From the NCBI GenBank assembly GCA_024345305.1, contig BRON01000003.1:372001-436000 (forward strand): DNA of 64,000 nt, read 5' to 3'. Source of the DNA: Mrakia gelida (taxonomy: Eukaryota > Basidiomycota > Tremellomycetes > Cystofilobasidiales > Mrakiaceae). A program made the translations under genes and the position numbers. A model generated the notes under the pieces. The model ran no database searches. It saw only the letters and a list, made by a program, of their open reading frames with translations, and was not told the origin of the DNA. This document shows, one piece after another, positions 45,357 to 55,150 of this stretch (its first letter is position 1; each line of letters starts with the position of its first letter).

Positions 45357-47557
45357 ATGGACACGGATCTTCTCCTCACCCTTCTTCGTTCCCTCCTCCA
45401 CCCGACCCTTTACTCCGACGAGGCCCTCCTCCAAGCTCTTCTCGAGAACGATGACAGCGTAGAAACTGCAGCCGAAAAACTTCTCTTGGGAGGTGTAGGA
45501 GGTCCTTCTTCGTCTTCGGGTGGAAGTGGGAAGAAGAAGAAGAGACAGGGAACTCTGCAAGGGTGGATGGAGGACAAGAAGGAATCGTCGAGCTCATCAA
45601 CTCCCTCCTCCTCCTCCTCCTCCTCGACGAAGAAGCTCAAGCCCAACCCTCCTTCACCCTCCCCTTACTCCTCGTCGACATCCCCATCAACTCCTTCGTC
45701 TTCGAAACCCAAGAAGCCCCAAAATCTCCTCGCTCTCGCAGCTCTTCGTCCCCCTCCTCCCTCCTCCACCCCTTCGACCTTCTCGAGCTCCCTCCCTCCC
45801 CTCCTCCTCCCTTCAGCCAGCCTCCTCGCCAAACACCTCCCATGCATCGTCGTCCCTCCCTCACCAGTACCATCTTCTTTCGCTAACGCTCTCTATCTCG
45901 TGTTGATGAAGGAGAGCGAGACCTGGGAGAAGGTGACTTGGGTCATCAATGAGCGAGAGGTCGTCTCGCCTCACACCGTTCGTCCTCGTTCTTCTCCTCT
46001 CCTTCTTCTTTATGCGTCTCGAACCTCAGCTCACACCTTGATGTTCTCTTCATTTCAGTCATCCTTCTACGCCTCCTCAGTTTCCAACCCCTACACGGCT
46101 GCTCAACTCCAGGAAGCCGCTCTCTACTGTCAGTTCCGTCTCCTCTTTCGCGTCTCTCACTCTCCTCCGCTGACCTCCTCGCCCTCCCTTTCTGTCGCTT
46201 CGTTCAAACTCCTCCAGGGTACAACGGTCGACCCACACCTCCACCCTTACCTTTCCCTCCCCTCCTCCAACAAGCAGCCGATCTCATCGAGCCCATCGTC
46301 AACGCCGAGATTCGAAAACGGACGCGTTTCGAAGGGGAGTGGAAAGGGGACTGGAGAGCTGGCGTTGCGGCTGTGAATCGATACGAGGGGTCTGAGCAGG
46401 GGTAAGAACTAACTTCCTATCCCCTCTGTTACTTCCATGCGAGAAAAGCTGACCCCTTGATCCACGTTCTTCGCTCGCAGAGTCGGTCCTCACGCCGACC
46501 AGTTGACCTGTCCGTCTCGTTCTCGTCCCTCGTTCTCCTTCCTCTCGCTCTTCCTCTCGACGCTGACTGTCGCACGCTTCCTTTTGTTCGACTCACCCAG
46601 ACCTCGGACCCTATCCAACCATTGCCTCCCTCTCCCTCGGAACCTCTCGTCTCTTCCGTCTTCGAGCGGTCCCCTCCAAAGATCCCGTCGCGAGGGAATC
46701 CGAGGTCCCTCCTCGAACGTACGATATTCCTCTTGCCAACAACACTGTGGGTGGACATCCATATTTCCCTTCCTGCTTCTTCTTCGCTCTCCGTCTTCTT
46801 CTTCTCCAAACAACCAACTGACGCCCTCTCGCCCTCGTCTCGCCTTCGTCCAGCTCCTAATCATGCACCCTCCCACCCAAGAACGGTACAAGCACTCCGT
46901 CCCACCTCAGAAATCAATCGACATCTTCCGACCCGCCTACAACGAAGACCAGCAACCCATCCCCAAGGACGAGAGGAAGGCTCACAAGGCTAGGATTGGG
47001 ATCACGTTTCGGTGAGTTTCACTTCGTCGCGTCCGTCGTCCCTTCCTCTTCTCCCTTACCCCTTTGTTTCTCTCTCCCGCGCTGACTCGTCTCCGGTGCT
47101 CGTTTATTTGGATGGTGTGTGTTCAGGTTCTACCGCCCAGACTTCTCACCCACTCCAACACCTCCTCTACCACACAACGGAACGCCGAGGTGCTCTTGCG
47201 ATTTGCCTTGGTGAGTTCGCCCTTCTTCCCTCGCTCACTCTTCCCCCCTTCTTCCCCCCACCCATCCACTCACCCTCCTCCCTCACCCTCAACCCTCCCT
47301 CCCTTCCTCCTCTTTCCCTCGTTCACAGCGTCCTCAAAGCCGACCAAAAGCACACCGTCCGTCCCTCAGGCTCCAACAACGTCGTCGAGCCTGAGAAAGA
47401 CCCCTACGCGTTCTTCTGGATGTGCAACAAGAAAGCTGGGACTGCTTCGGGCGGAGGGGTGGGTGCTGAGGAGGATAAGGGAAAGCTGGGGTGTGGGTTT
47501 TTTAGAGTGCTGGATCTGAAGGGGGAGAAGAGGGGCGCTGATGCGGGGTTGGAGTGA
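45357..47557 (+). CDS. AlkB-like DNA repair dioxygenase with CUE and GRF zinc-finger domains
   Basis: AlkB enzymes use iron and 2-oxoglutarate to remove alkyl groups from DNA bases, probably in the nucleus. N-terminus: a CUE-like ubiquitin-binding helix set (LLRSLLHPTLYSDEALLQAL then ENDDSVETAAEKLL). A Ser/Lys linker has the phrase KRQGTLQGWM, as in PCNA-interacting peptides. The catalytic core starts at LYLVLMKESETWEKVTWVIN. It contains the iron site H-x-D in VGPHADQLT, then YPTIASLSLGTSRLFRLR, the second His in MHPPTQERYKHSVP and the 2-oxoglutarate Arg in ITFRFYRPDF. The C-terminus is a GRF-type finger: CSCDLPC, YAFFWMCNK and GCGFFRVLDL. The order CUE-AlkB-GRF is known from fungal ALKBH2/3-type proteins. 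Exons join at about 46060, 46218, 46481, 46596, 46855, 47127 and 47330. About 470-500 residues; ends TGA. Confidence 0.88.
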
Positions 47558-48081
47558 GGGTGGGTGGGAAGGAGGGTGGGGAGGGTTGAGGGTGGGATTG
47601 ATGTGCTTTGAGTTTGTTGTCTGTGGTCCGAGAGGAGGAGGAGAGGGCGAGGAGGAGACGAAAGCTCGACGCGTCCTGCTTTCAAGGACGCGAGTTGGTC
47701 CTGATTTCGACTCTGCCGGAGGCACGTCGAGCGAGAACATTTGTAGCCTCTGGATGCTCAGTCCAGGAGGTGCTCGGAAGCTGAGGAGTCGCGAGGGAGC
47801 TGCTGAGGAAGGTGTGCGTTCGACGCGTCGCTCGCTTCAGCTCTCGACGCGGTTTCACCCGTGCTTTCCTTTCACTTTCTTTCGGAGCGTTGGGCGGTAC
47901 GAGTCACGAGTTATTTGATCGATGGTATAGACGAGAAGGAAGACGGGACCGAGAACGAGAACGAGAATGAGAACGGAGACGAATGGAGAACGAAAGCCAC
48001 AACGTCGAACGAAAGGGACCAGCCTCCTCGAACTCGAGCCAAATTAGATATTAACGAAGAGTGTATGAAGTATTAGGCTAT
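47558..48081. other. Convergent spacer with GAGAAC hexamer repeat
   Basis: About 520 bp between two gene ends. A short run of GAGAAC/GAGAAT hexamers lies near 47955-47985, and GACGCGTC palindromes near 47668 and 47822. No gene seen. Confidence 0.55.
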
Positions 48082-48690
48082 TTAGACAGTGTAAAGGTCC
48101 GAGAAGGAGAAGTACTCAACAGAGTGTCGAGTGACTCGGGTTCGTCGCGAAAGGGAAGTTCGTTGTTGCTTGACGATGGACGCGTACTTTTTGGTGGAGT
48201 GGGTGTAGGAGGAAGTGTAGGTAGCTTCGTGGAACGAGGTGTAGACATCGATGGAAGATGGATGGGGTGCGGAGATGGAGATGGGAGTTTTGATCTCGGA
48301 AGAGGAGGAGGAAGTCGAGCAAAGGGAAGAGCGGGAGGACGCGAGAGACGACTGTGCAGGCAAGGACGAAGAGGTCAGCGATCGTGATCGAGGAAAATGA
48401 GAGTCCGAGACTGTCACTCACCGAGGAAGAAGCGTCACTAGAGTTTGAAAGAGATCGAGGTCGAACTTCTCGAGCTTCGTTTGCGAAAGCGGGAGGGAAG
48501 ACGGACTCGGAGTCGGAGCGGGATGCCTGGGAAAGCGAAGCGAGTAGAAGTCAGTAAGAGTCGACAGACGGAGTGAAGTAGGCGAACATACCTCGAGAAC
48601 GAGGGAGACGATGGAAATGACAACAGCGAGCGACCCAACGACGGAGTAGTAAGCACTGGTCCTGAGGGCCTCCTTGATGGTGGAGAACAT
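48082..48690 (-). CDS. Small single-pass membrane protein of unknown function
   Basis: Not recognised. ATG at 48690 gives MFSTIKEALRTSAYYSVVGS, then a membrane span LAVVISIVSLVLE. Two introns (about 48593-48522 and 48420-48362, donors GTATGT and GTGAGT, acceptors CAG) are both in phase 0. The remainder is Ser/Arg-rich: VFPPAFANEAREVRPRSLSN, a poly-Ser stretch, EIKTPISISAPHPSSIDVYT, then KKYASIVKQQRTSLSRRTR and VEYFSFSDLYTV with TAA at 48082-48084. About 155 residues. The clean splice phases and sensible protein support a real gene. The Ser-rich basic tail probably faces the cytosol (inference). Confidence 0.7.
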
Positions 48691-49895
48691 GGTGAAGTAG
48701 AGGATGGGTAGGTAAGAAGAAGAGTGGAAGAGTGGGAGTGAAGGTGGAAGGATGTGGTTGATGGAGAGAAGAAGAAGCGGGCTTGGGATTTCTTAAGAAC
48801 CATTTTCGAAAGCTGCACCCAAACTGGAAAATACTCGTGACTGACTGAGCACTCCTGTGCAGAGAACGGGGTCAAGAGTAAATTGGACGACGTCGTCGAA
48901 AAACTGTAAACGGCTCGTTCCTGATCAACGGCGCGCGCGCGAAAAAACGAAAGGTGGCAGGTCGAGACGCGTCGATTGCGATCTTTTCCCTTCGCGCTCC
49001 CGCGTCCCTCCCTCAGAATCTATAAAGGCAATGGCTGAGATGTATATTTCATCATCATACAAGAGTCTCGAGGATGTTCGCAAGAGACGCGAAAGCTCTC
49101 GTTGGCTGGTCGAAGTCGCGTCCGATCAACTTTTGTTTGGATCTGCTTCCTTTCCATTCAACCCAAAGGGACAGCTCCCGAGACCGTTTCCACGGGTCCC
49201 TAAATGACTCCGCGGATCTCGAGCGGTCACGAGGCTCGAGAAAAGTGGAAATGAGAAGTTTAGAAGGGGATCAAACGCGTGCCGTCGAAAGCAACGCGTC
49301 CGACTTCGTTCGTTCCCTCCTCGCCTCATGCTGCTGTGTTTCACCAACAACACGAGCGCGACCAACGCAAATAATCTGCTAGTGCTCATATCCTAGCGAG
49401 CGAGGATGACCATCACCGTTCACGACTCGTCAACTTTGTGTTCGATCGGTTTGCTCAATTTTGAGACCACTCTCTTCCCTCGTCTTCTCGTCACGAGAAT
49501 TTCTGTGCCAAGTCATCACGGGTCCATCAAGAGGCGTCGATGCGTGGAAGAAGCTGAAGTCATTTTGGGATTGGTGACCGCAAGGAAGAAGGAGTTCAAA
49601 CGCGTCGTTCGATGCATCTAGACCCGCCTCCTTCCCTCGAGGCAAGGAAGGCAGCAGCAACGCCCCACGAGCTCATACTCAAGTCAAAGGAAACAAGTTG
49701 AACTGGTAGTTGGAAGATCTGCTCGAACCTTCGTCGTCCACGCGCAAACACAACAAAGGAGGAGGGTCGATCGAAACGCGTCGCGTCGCCCTTTCCCCTC
49801 CCACTCGCGTCCTTCAGCCCCTCCTCCCCCCTCTCTCACTCTCGAGAGCTACGGTAACCACAGCTCTCACCCTCCCCGAGATCCACCGTTGTCGC
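48691..49895. other. Spacer rich in ACGCGT palindromes
   Basis: About 1.2 kb without a supported gene. It holds the promoter of the small membrane protein, a CTATAAAGG TATA-like box near 49020 followed by a 59-codon ATG frame, and another ATG frame (49406-49621) with no recognised domain. ACGCGT palindromes are dense: near 48965, 49276, 49293, 49600 and 49775. Confidence 0.45.
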
Positions 49896-49896
49896 T

Positions 49897-50203
49897 GAGG
49901 GCACAACGAGACTCCGGCCAGCCGCGGAGTAAAGTTTCAGAGTCTTGTCAACTCAGGTGGATCCGTTGATCAACTTCGCAAAGCCCTCGACCCCGACGAA
50001 GCTTGCTCGACATGCAAGCCGAAGGGTCACGCCTGTATCGTGGATTACTCCGAAGCGTTGGAGTTGGGGATTGTGGAGGATGAGGAGGTTTGGAAAAAGG
50101 TGATGGGGACGGTTGCGAAGTGGCGGGTCGGGCAGGAGGAGTGGGAGGAGTCGGTGGAGAGGAACTGGGAGGAAGGATATCGACAGAGGTGGGGTGGAGC
50201 TTA
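49897..50203 (+). pseudogene. Gene remnant with Cys-rich and charged segment
   Basis: A plus-strand frame, open from a stop near 49896 to TAG at about 50201-50203, encodes VDQLRKALDPDEACSTCKPK, then GHACIVDYSEALELG, EDEEVWKKVMGTVAKWR and EEWEESVERNWEEGYRQRW. The composition is that of real protein, and CSTCKPKGHAC looks like half of a fungal zinc-cluster (C-x2-C-x6-C). There is no start codon and no upstream exon that I can find, and the first half of a Zn2Cys6 motif is missing. It is most likely a decayed gene or the last exon of a gene whose 5' part is lost. Confidence 0.4.
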
Positions 50204-50725
50204 GAGAGGGTGTGGGCGTGGGATGATCAAGCAGGATTGATGTTGTTGGTTTTACCGAGTCTCAATCCGAACTGGAAGCAGGACGGCTCTTGATTGAAAG
50301 AGGTCTGACGGAGTGGGAGAGCTCGACGCGACGCGACCCTCGCTTGTCTCGATTTGATCACGTAACACCCTCTCTGTTTGCCCTACATACGCAGGATTTG
50401 CCTCTCGGACCCGTCGGTTTGGGACACACGGTTTAGTCAGGAAGGATGGTTGCGCGAAGGAACAACAAACCCACGCGGGTTGAAGCCGCGCGTCGTTGCT
50501 CACCTCTTTTCTCTCACCTGCGAGTGCTTTCAATCAAGTCAAATCAAAAATCATCTCCCAAGCTTTCGCGAGAAGTCGAGAGCGTGGTGCTAGCCCCATC
50601 GCTATCTTGCAATGCAAAGAGAGGACGACGCGTCGCAAGGACGTCTCCTGGCTATCATAAGGCGAAACCTACTTAACTGGTTGCCCAGAGCCGCTGTCAA
50701 CAAAATCAGTTTACTGTATAAAATT

Positions 50726-50851
50726 TTCTGGCTAGTATATTGGTTAGTATGCAAGCTTGTCATCTAGATAGACATATCTCTATCTTCTTGATTCAGATCT
50801 TGAAGTCCAAACGATTCGCTTGAGAGCAGGGTTCGATTCCCTGGCCGGAAG
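50726..50851 (+). tRNA. tRNA-Asp (anticodon GTC) with 54-nt intron
   Basis: All parts of the cloverleaf can be placed. Acceptor 5' TTCTGGC (50726-50732) pairs with GCCGGAA (50844-50850), with one T-G wobble. The D-arm contains GTATATTGGTTAGTAT. The anticodon stem is CAAGC (50752-50756) with GCTTG (50818-50822), and the loop is TTGTCA plus C, so the anticodon is GTC at 50759-50761. An intron (50763-50816) sits after position 37, the standard place. The variable loop is AGAG. The T-arm is CAGGG-TTCGATT-CCCTG (50827-50843). The discriminator base is G (50851), as expected for Asp. T-runs at 50864-50876 can end Pol III transcription. Confidence 0.92.
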
Positions 50852-50863
50852 GAAAAAAACATC

Positions 50864-50876
50864 TTTTTGCTTTTTT
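50864..50876 (+). terminator. RNA polymerase III terminator of the tRNA
   Basis: Two T-runs (five and six T, separated by GC) begin 13 bases after the tRNA 3' end, the usual Pol III stop. Confidence 0.8.
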
Positions 50877-51139
50877 GGCCCCTGACGTGTCCGTTGGTTC
50901 GCTGAGTCGGAAGGCTTCGAGGAATCGCTCTTTTTCGAGTAATGGAGAAGAGGAGAGGGACTGGAGCTGAGAGAAGGGGAAGTCGAGTCGAGACGCGTCG
51001 CGCACCTGTTGTTCTTTCCGTCTTTCCCCCCCTTCCCTGTCCCTCTCTACCCCCAATTTCTCCAAAACCTAGTACATATCATCTCGCTCTTACACACCCG
51101 CGTACCACCTAACACGACCGCCTTTCTGCCTCGTCTTGC

Positions 51140-53125
51140 CTACTCCTTTCCCTCAAACCCTCCCAGCTCAACGACGAACGCGACCGCCAGCTTCGAGAAC
51201 TCCAGAACGTGAGCGAAGGAGAACTCTGGGTGATCGGTGGTGTCGTAAATATCGTGGACGTGACGGCCAGCGGTGGGCTTCATGTGCTCAAAAAGATCCT
51301 CAAAGCTCGCGCTCGCTTTGTAGCCTGCGTGCTCCCAGCTCTGGTGATCTGAGCAGCCGTAAGGACAGATGGTGTTACGCCAGGGGATAGAAACTGGAAC
51401 GACAAAGTATGAAGAGGAGCTCAGCTTGAGTTGTTGCGGGAGGAAAGAGGAAAGAAGCACGACGGACTGACGGTATCGCTCGACCAGCCCTCGATTGAAC
51501 TCGGTGAGATCAGAGTCAACGCCGTTGGTGCATATACCGACAACCTCCTCGAAGTCTTTATGTATCCAAGCGGTCATGTCGAACTGAAGCAAAGAGGAAG
51601 GAAAAGAGCGGGGTCAGTCTTGACGTCGAGCAAAGCGGAACGTGGCAGACGCGTCTCTCTCACCTGCTGTTGACCCTTGACGAGCGTACCAGCCTCAGCG
51701 TAAGACTGGACAATATCCTGGCTACCGAGCAGTCCTGTCTCTTCGGCAGCGTACCTGGGAGGTGACGGATCACAGACAAAAGAAAGAGAAAGTCCGGCGT
51801 CAGACTGATCGAATCATCGAGGACGACGAAGGTAAAGAGGAACGGCGCTAGCTCACCAGTGAAACTCAACTGGAGTGGTAGGGATGTACTCAGATTCAAG
51901 CAGAACTTTGGGAGGCCACGAAGAAAAGGGAAAGAGGTCAGGTTGTGTTGAGAACAGACCGACGCGTCGAAAGCGAACGCCTCTAGCTCACCTCGATAAG
52001 CTTCCAAGATTGAGATCGTTCCCGACCCATCATCGTCCGCACCAGGAGAGGGAAGGAAAGGATTCCGGTTGACGCAGTCGTTGTGAGCTCCGACGATGGT
52101 GACGGGAGAGCTTCGCGCGTCGAGCGAAACGGGATTGAACCGAGCGATCTGTTGATGCGAGCAAGGAAGAAGACGTCAGAAGAAGAGAGACGAGAGCTGC
52201 TAATACAGGGTACTTACGATCGATATCTGATCGTAGCTAAGAAATGGTAGGCGGTGAGGGACAGCGAGGTCAGTCAAGGGAGTCAACAAGGAGGCTTGAC
52301 GCGACGACGCACCCTGTGTGATTGAACGGCTCAACGGAGATCTGGGCTCGAACGTGCTCGGGAGCCGCAGCAGTATACTGAGATATGAAAAGTATGTTTG
52401 AACGTCGATTCAAGCTCTGAGAAAGAGAGAAGAGGGTCGACGCGACGAACCTCTCGAACTTTTGTGAGCAACCACTCCGACGACTCCCTTCCCGTGTCCG
52501 AGTGGGAGTAGCGAGTCCTGTAGCTCGAGAAGTGAGCGAGATTCGCTCTAGGCTCGTCCTCAGAGAGTAGGCTCAGGATGGGCCCGACGTGAGACGAGAT
52601 GGGAGACGCGAACTCTGCGAGAAGACGAAAAGATCAGCTTCGGCGCAAGACCTACGAAAGAACAGACTCACTATAGCTGTGTGCGAGGTTTGTTGAAGCG
52701 AAAGAAGCGAGGTCGGGAGTCTCGGTGATGTCCATGAATAGATGGCCTCGACTCTGAACGAAGAGGAAGGTCAGCGAATGCGAGAGGGAGAGGTCGAGGA
52801 GGCGGTCGATCGATCGGCCCACCTTCGCTATGATCTTTTCCCTTTCAGTCATCCAGATGGGCTCTTCATCTACCCCGAACCGAACGAGTCGCAGAGCGTT
52901 CAGGTCGAGGGAGTATCCTGGGGAAGTCGATCCGGTCAGTGAGGGGAAGGAGGGAAGGAAGCATGAGAGAGAAGGAAGCTGACCTTCGACTCGACCTTCG
53001 AACATCGAGAGCTCGGAGAGAAGCGAAGCGTCCTCGACGCTGGGAAAGACAGCTTGTTCTGCTGGCAGCGCTTTGGCGACGAGTACGGAGGATACGAGCA
53101 CCGAGAGGAGGGTAGTGAGACGCAT
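51140..53125 (-). CDS. Secreted M28-family aminopeptidase, copy 2
   Basis: Paralogue of the gene at 42815-45150, on the same strand about 6 kb away. ATG at 53125 gives the signal peptide MRLTTLLSVLVSSVLVAKAL. Then [34 protein letters not shown] and [18 protein letters not shown]. Zinc-site motifs: GAHND (where copy 1 has HCD), [44 protein letters not shown] and HDIYDTTD. CSDHQSWEHAGYKASASFED is retained. It ends VVELGGFEGKE and TAG at 51140-51142. Cys-for-Asn change beside the zinc ligands and a longer loop (EHMKPTAGRH) before the last His are the main differences. Intron positions largely match copy 1, so the pair arose by DNA-level duplication. Active-site residues are all present, so it should be functional. 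Confidence 0.9.
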
Positions 53126-53430
53126 CTCGAAGTCGAGCAAGATGTAGTTCGACGGGAGGAAGCGAGCTCGGGCTGAAGCGAGGTTCGACGAGCCCACATG
53201 GCGCCACGCGAGTCGTTGACTGGGTGTTCATATCTGTCTCCGCGTCGTCAAGGAGAGGCTGATACCGTCCCTGACTGATCTGCTGACTGGTAGATCTGAT
53301 GGCAGAAGAAAAGGAGGACGGGGACGAAACGCGACGACGCGTCGACCTCGCCAGTTCCAGAACGCGTCCTTTCCACTTCTCTCCTCCACCACGGTTCGAG
53401 TACAGATACCATCAAGATCGAGCTGATAAC
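53126..53430. other. Spacer between aminopeptidase copy 2 and UTP23
   Basis: About 305 bp: promoter of the aminopeptidase and 3' flank of UTP23. Contains ACGCGT near 53338 and 53362. No gene seen. Confidence 0.5.
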
Positions 53431-54893
53431 TCACTCGCTATCCTCTCCCTCCCCTCCACTCGCCTCAGCCTCCTCAGCGCCAGCGCTGCCCCCAGCAACA
53501 GTCTTCCCTCTCTTTCTTCTCCTCTTCTTCTTCCTCCCGCCCGCTGCCTCTCCAGCCTCCCCTCCGGTCTCCCCATCCCCACCAATGATGTTCACCTTCA
53601 TAGGTCCGTCTCCCTCCTCCTCCTCTCTATCCTTCTTCTCCTCAGCCTTCTTCTTCGTCCCCTCGACCTCCTCGTCGCGCTTCCTCTTCGCAGACTCCTT
53701 GCCCTTGCCCTTTCCAGCGGCGGTTGGAGGAGGCGCGACGACCTTCTTCTTCTTGATACTGAGAGGATTGGGAGCTTTAGGTCCTGAGGGTTTCTTTTTG
53801 GGAGGAGGAGCGGTGGATTTGGAGGTGGGGTCGGTAGAGGTGGAAGCTGTTGGAGGAGGAGGAGCTGGGATCGAGGAGGGTGGAGGAGCGAGGGATTGGT
53901 TCTCCATCTGGAGCGAACATCAAGCGAAGCGAAGGAAGAGAGAAGCGTCAGCTTAGTCGATTTAGCGGCTCGCTTGGTCCTTCTAAACGATCAAGAGTAC
54001 AAGGAGAGCGAAGGAAAGAGGAGAGACGAGACGAACCGATTCCTTCTTGTCCTTCGTGACTTCGCTCATGGGTTCCATGACCGTGACTCCTCGCTTGACG
54101 TGCATGACTGGAACGGCTGGGACGTTGGATCGGAGATGGTTTCGAAGAGGTTCGGACTGGGTGGAGATGATGTATCGATGAGGGTTAGTGGTTCCTAGAG
54201 AGCGAGCGAGCAACGAAAGTCGAGAAGGTGAGCTTCACGTTTCCTTCCTTCGATCCTTCAAACAGCTCCCCCGGCGGCTGCAAGGCCACTTCGCCTCCAC
54301 GAGGAAGCCAAGAAGCAAGAGAGAGTATATGTGAACTCACCTACGACTGACGTCAAGCACTCGTCTCCTGGGATAGCTTCTCGATGGTTGCACTTTCGTC
54401 GCTCGAAGTTCTTCGCCATGTCGACGACGTGCTGACCCGAGGGACCGAGGGCGTAAAGCTCAGAGATGCAGCATTGAGTGATCACTGCGAGCAAGATCAA
54501 GCGCAACTCGGGTCAGCTTTGAAGCTCGAGGGAGGTCGGAAGCGACGAGGGCAAGAAGGCGAGGAGAGGGAGGAAGGGAGGGGAGGGAGGAGGGGCGAAG
54601 GTGAAAGCTGAACGAACTTGGTTTGCACTTCCCCTGAAGAACAGTCTCGAGCTGCTTCTCAACATCAATCCCACTCCTAGCAATACTCTCACAGAAGGCA
54701 GCATCCACTGTTGGAGTCGAGGAGAGAAGAGGTGGGAAGGAGGAGAGAGTCAGCTTCGAAGGGAGGAAGGAAGGACGAAGGTGAAGCTGAAGGATTGAAG
54801 CTCACGAAGGACCTGGTAGGGTTGCCTGAATCCGAACGTAACACAGTACGCATGCATCAGACGCTTGTACGCCTTCGCTCGCTTTTGTCGCAT
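53431..54893 (-). CDS. UTP23: rRNA-processing protein UTP23 (PIN-domain, SSU processome)
   Basis: UTP23 is a nucleolar PIN-domain protein of the small-subunit processome, needed to release snR30 from pre-rRNA. ATG at 54893 gives MRQKRAKAYKRLMHAYCVTF then GFRQPYQVL, the family signature. The next exons read VDAAFCESIARSGIDVEKQL and ETVLQGKCKP, ITQCCISELYALGPSGQHVV, then KNFERRKCNHREAIPGDECL. The Cys/His set (CC, C-N-H, C) is the zinc site that UTP23 carries next to the PIN fold. After an intron: TTNPHRYIISTQSEPLRNHL and VPVMHVKRGVTVMEPMS. The long tail (from MENQSLAPPP) is Pro-rich, then extremely Lys/Arg-rich (GGRKKKRRRKRGK), typical for nucleolar proteins. Introns at about 54785-54707, 54640-54490, 54340-54200 and 54030-53905. 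Ends TGA at 53431-53433. About 300 residues. Confidence 0.92.
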
Positions 54894-55150
54894 CCTGGGA
54901 GTGAGAGAGAGAAGGGATAGGAGGGAGGTTGCGAGGAAGGTGGATGTTGAAGTCGTCTCGACGAGCTCGCGAAATTGAAGGAGTCGAGCTCACGATTCCT
55001 CCGAGGGTCGTCAAGGAACCGAGCGAGAGCGAAAAACATACGAGATTGACTCTCATCCAGACCTGTTATCAAGAAGAAAAACTCTCGAGCCGTAAAGAAA
55101 CAAGATCATGGAATGCGCTAACAGTACAACTAAACAACCCCTCCCCTCCT
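54894..55150. other. Short spacer between UTP23 and ketopantoate reductase gene
   Basis: About 257 bp holding the UTP23 promoter and the 3' end of the next minus-strand gene. Nothing else recognised. Confidence 0.4.

Noticed and set aside
42815..53125. A secondary-metabolite cluster around the peptidases
   Set aside because: Neighbouring genes are repair, membrane and RNA-processing functions with no biosynthetic core enzyme.
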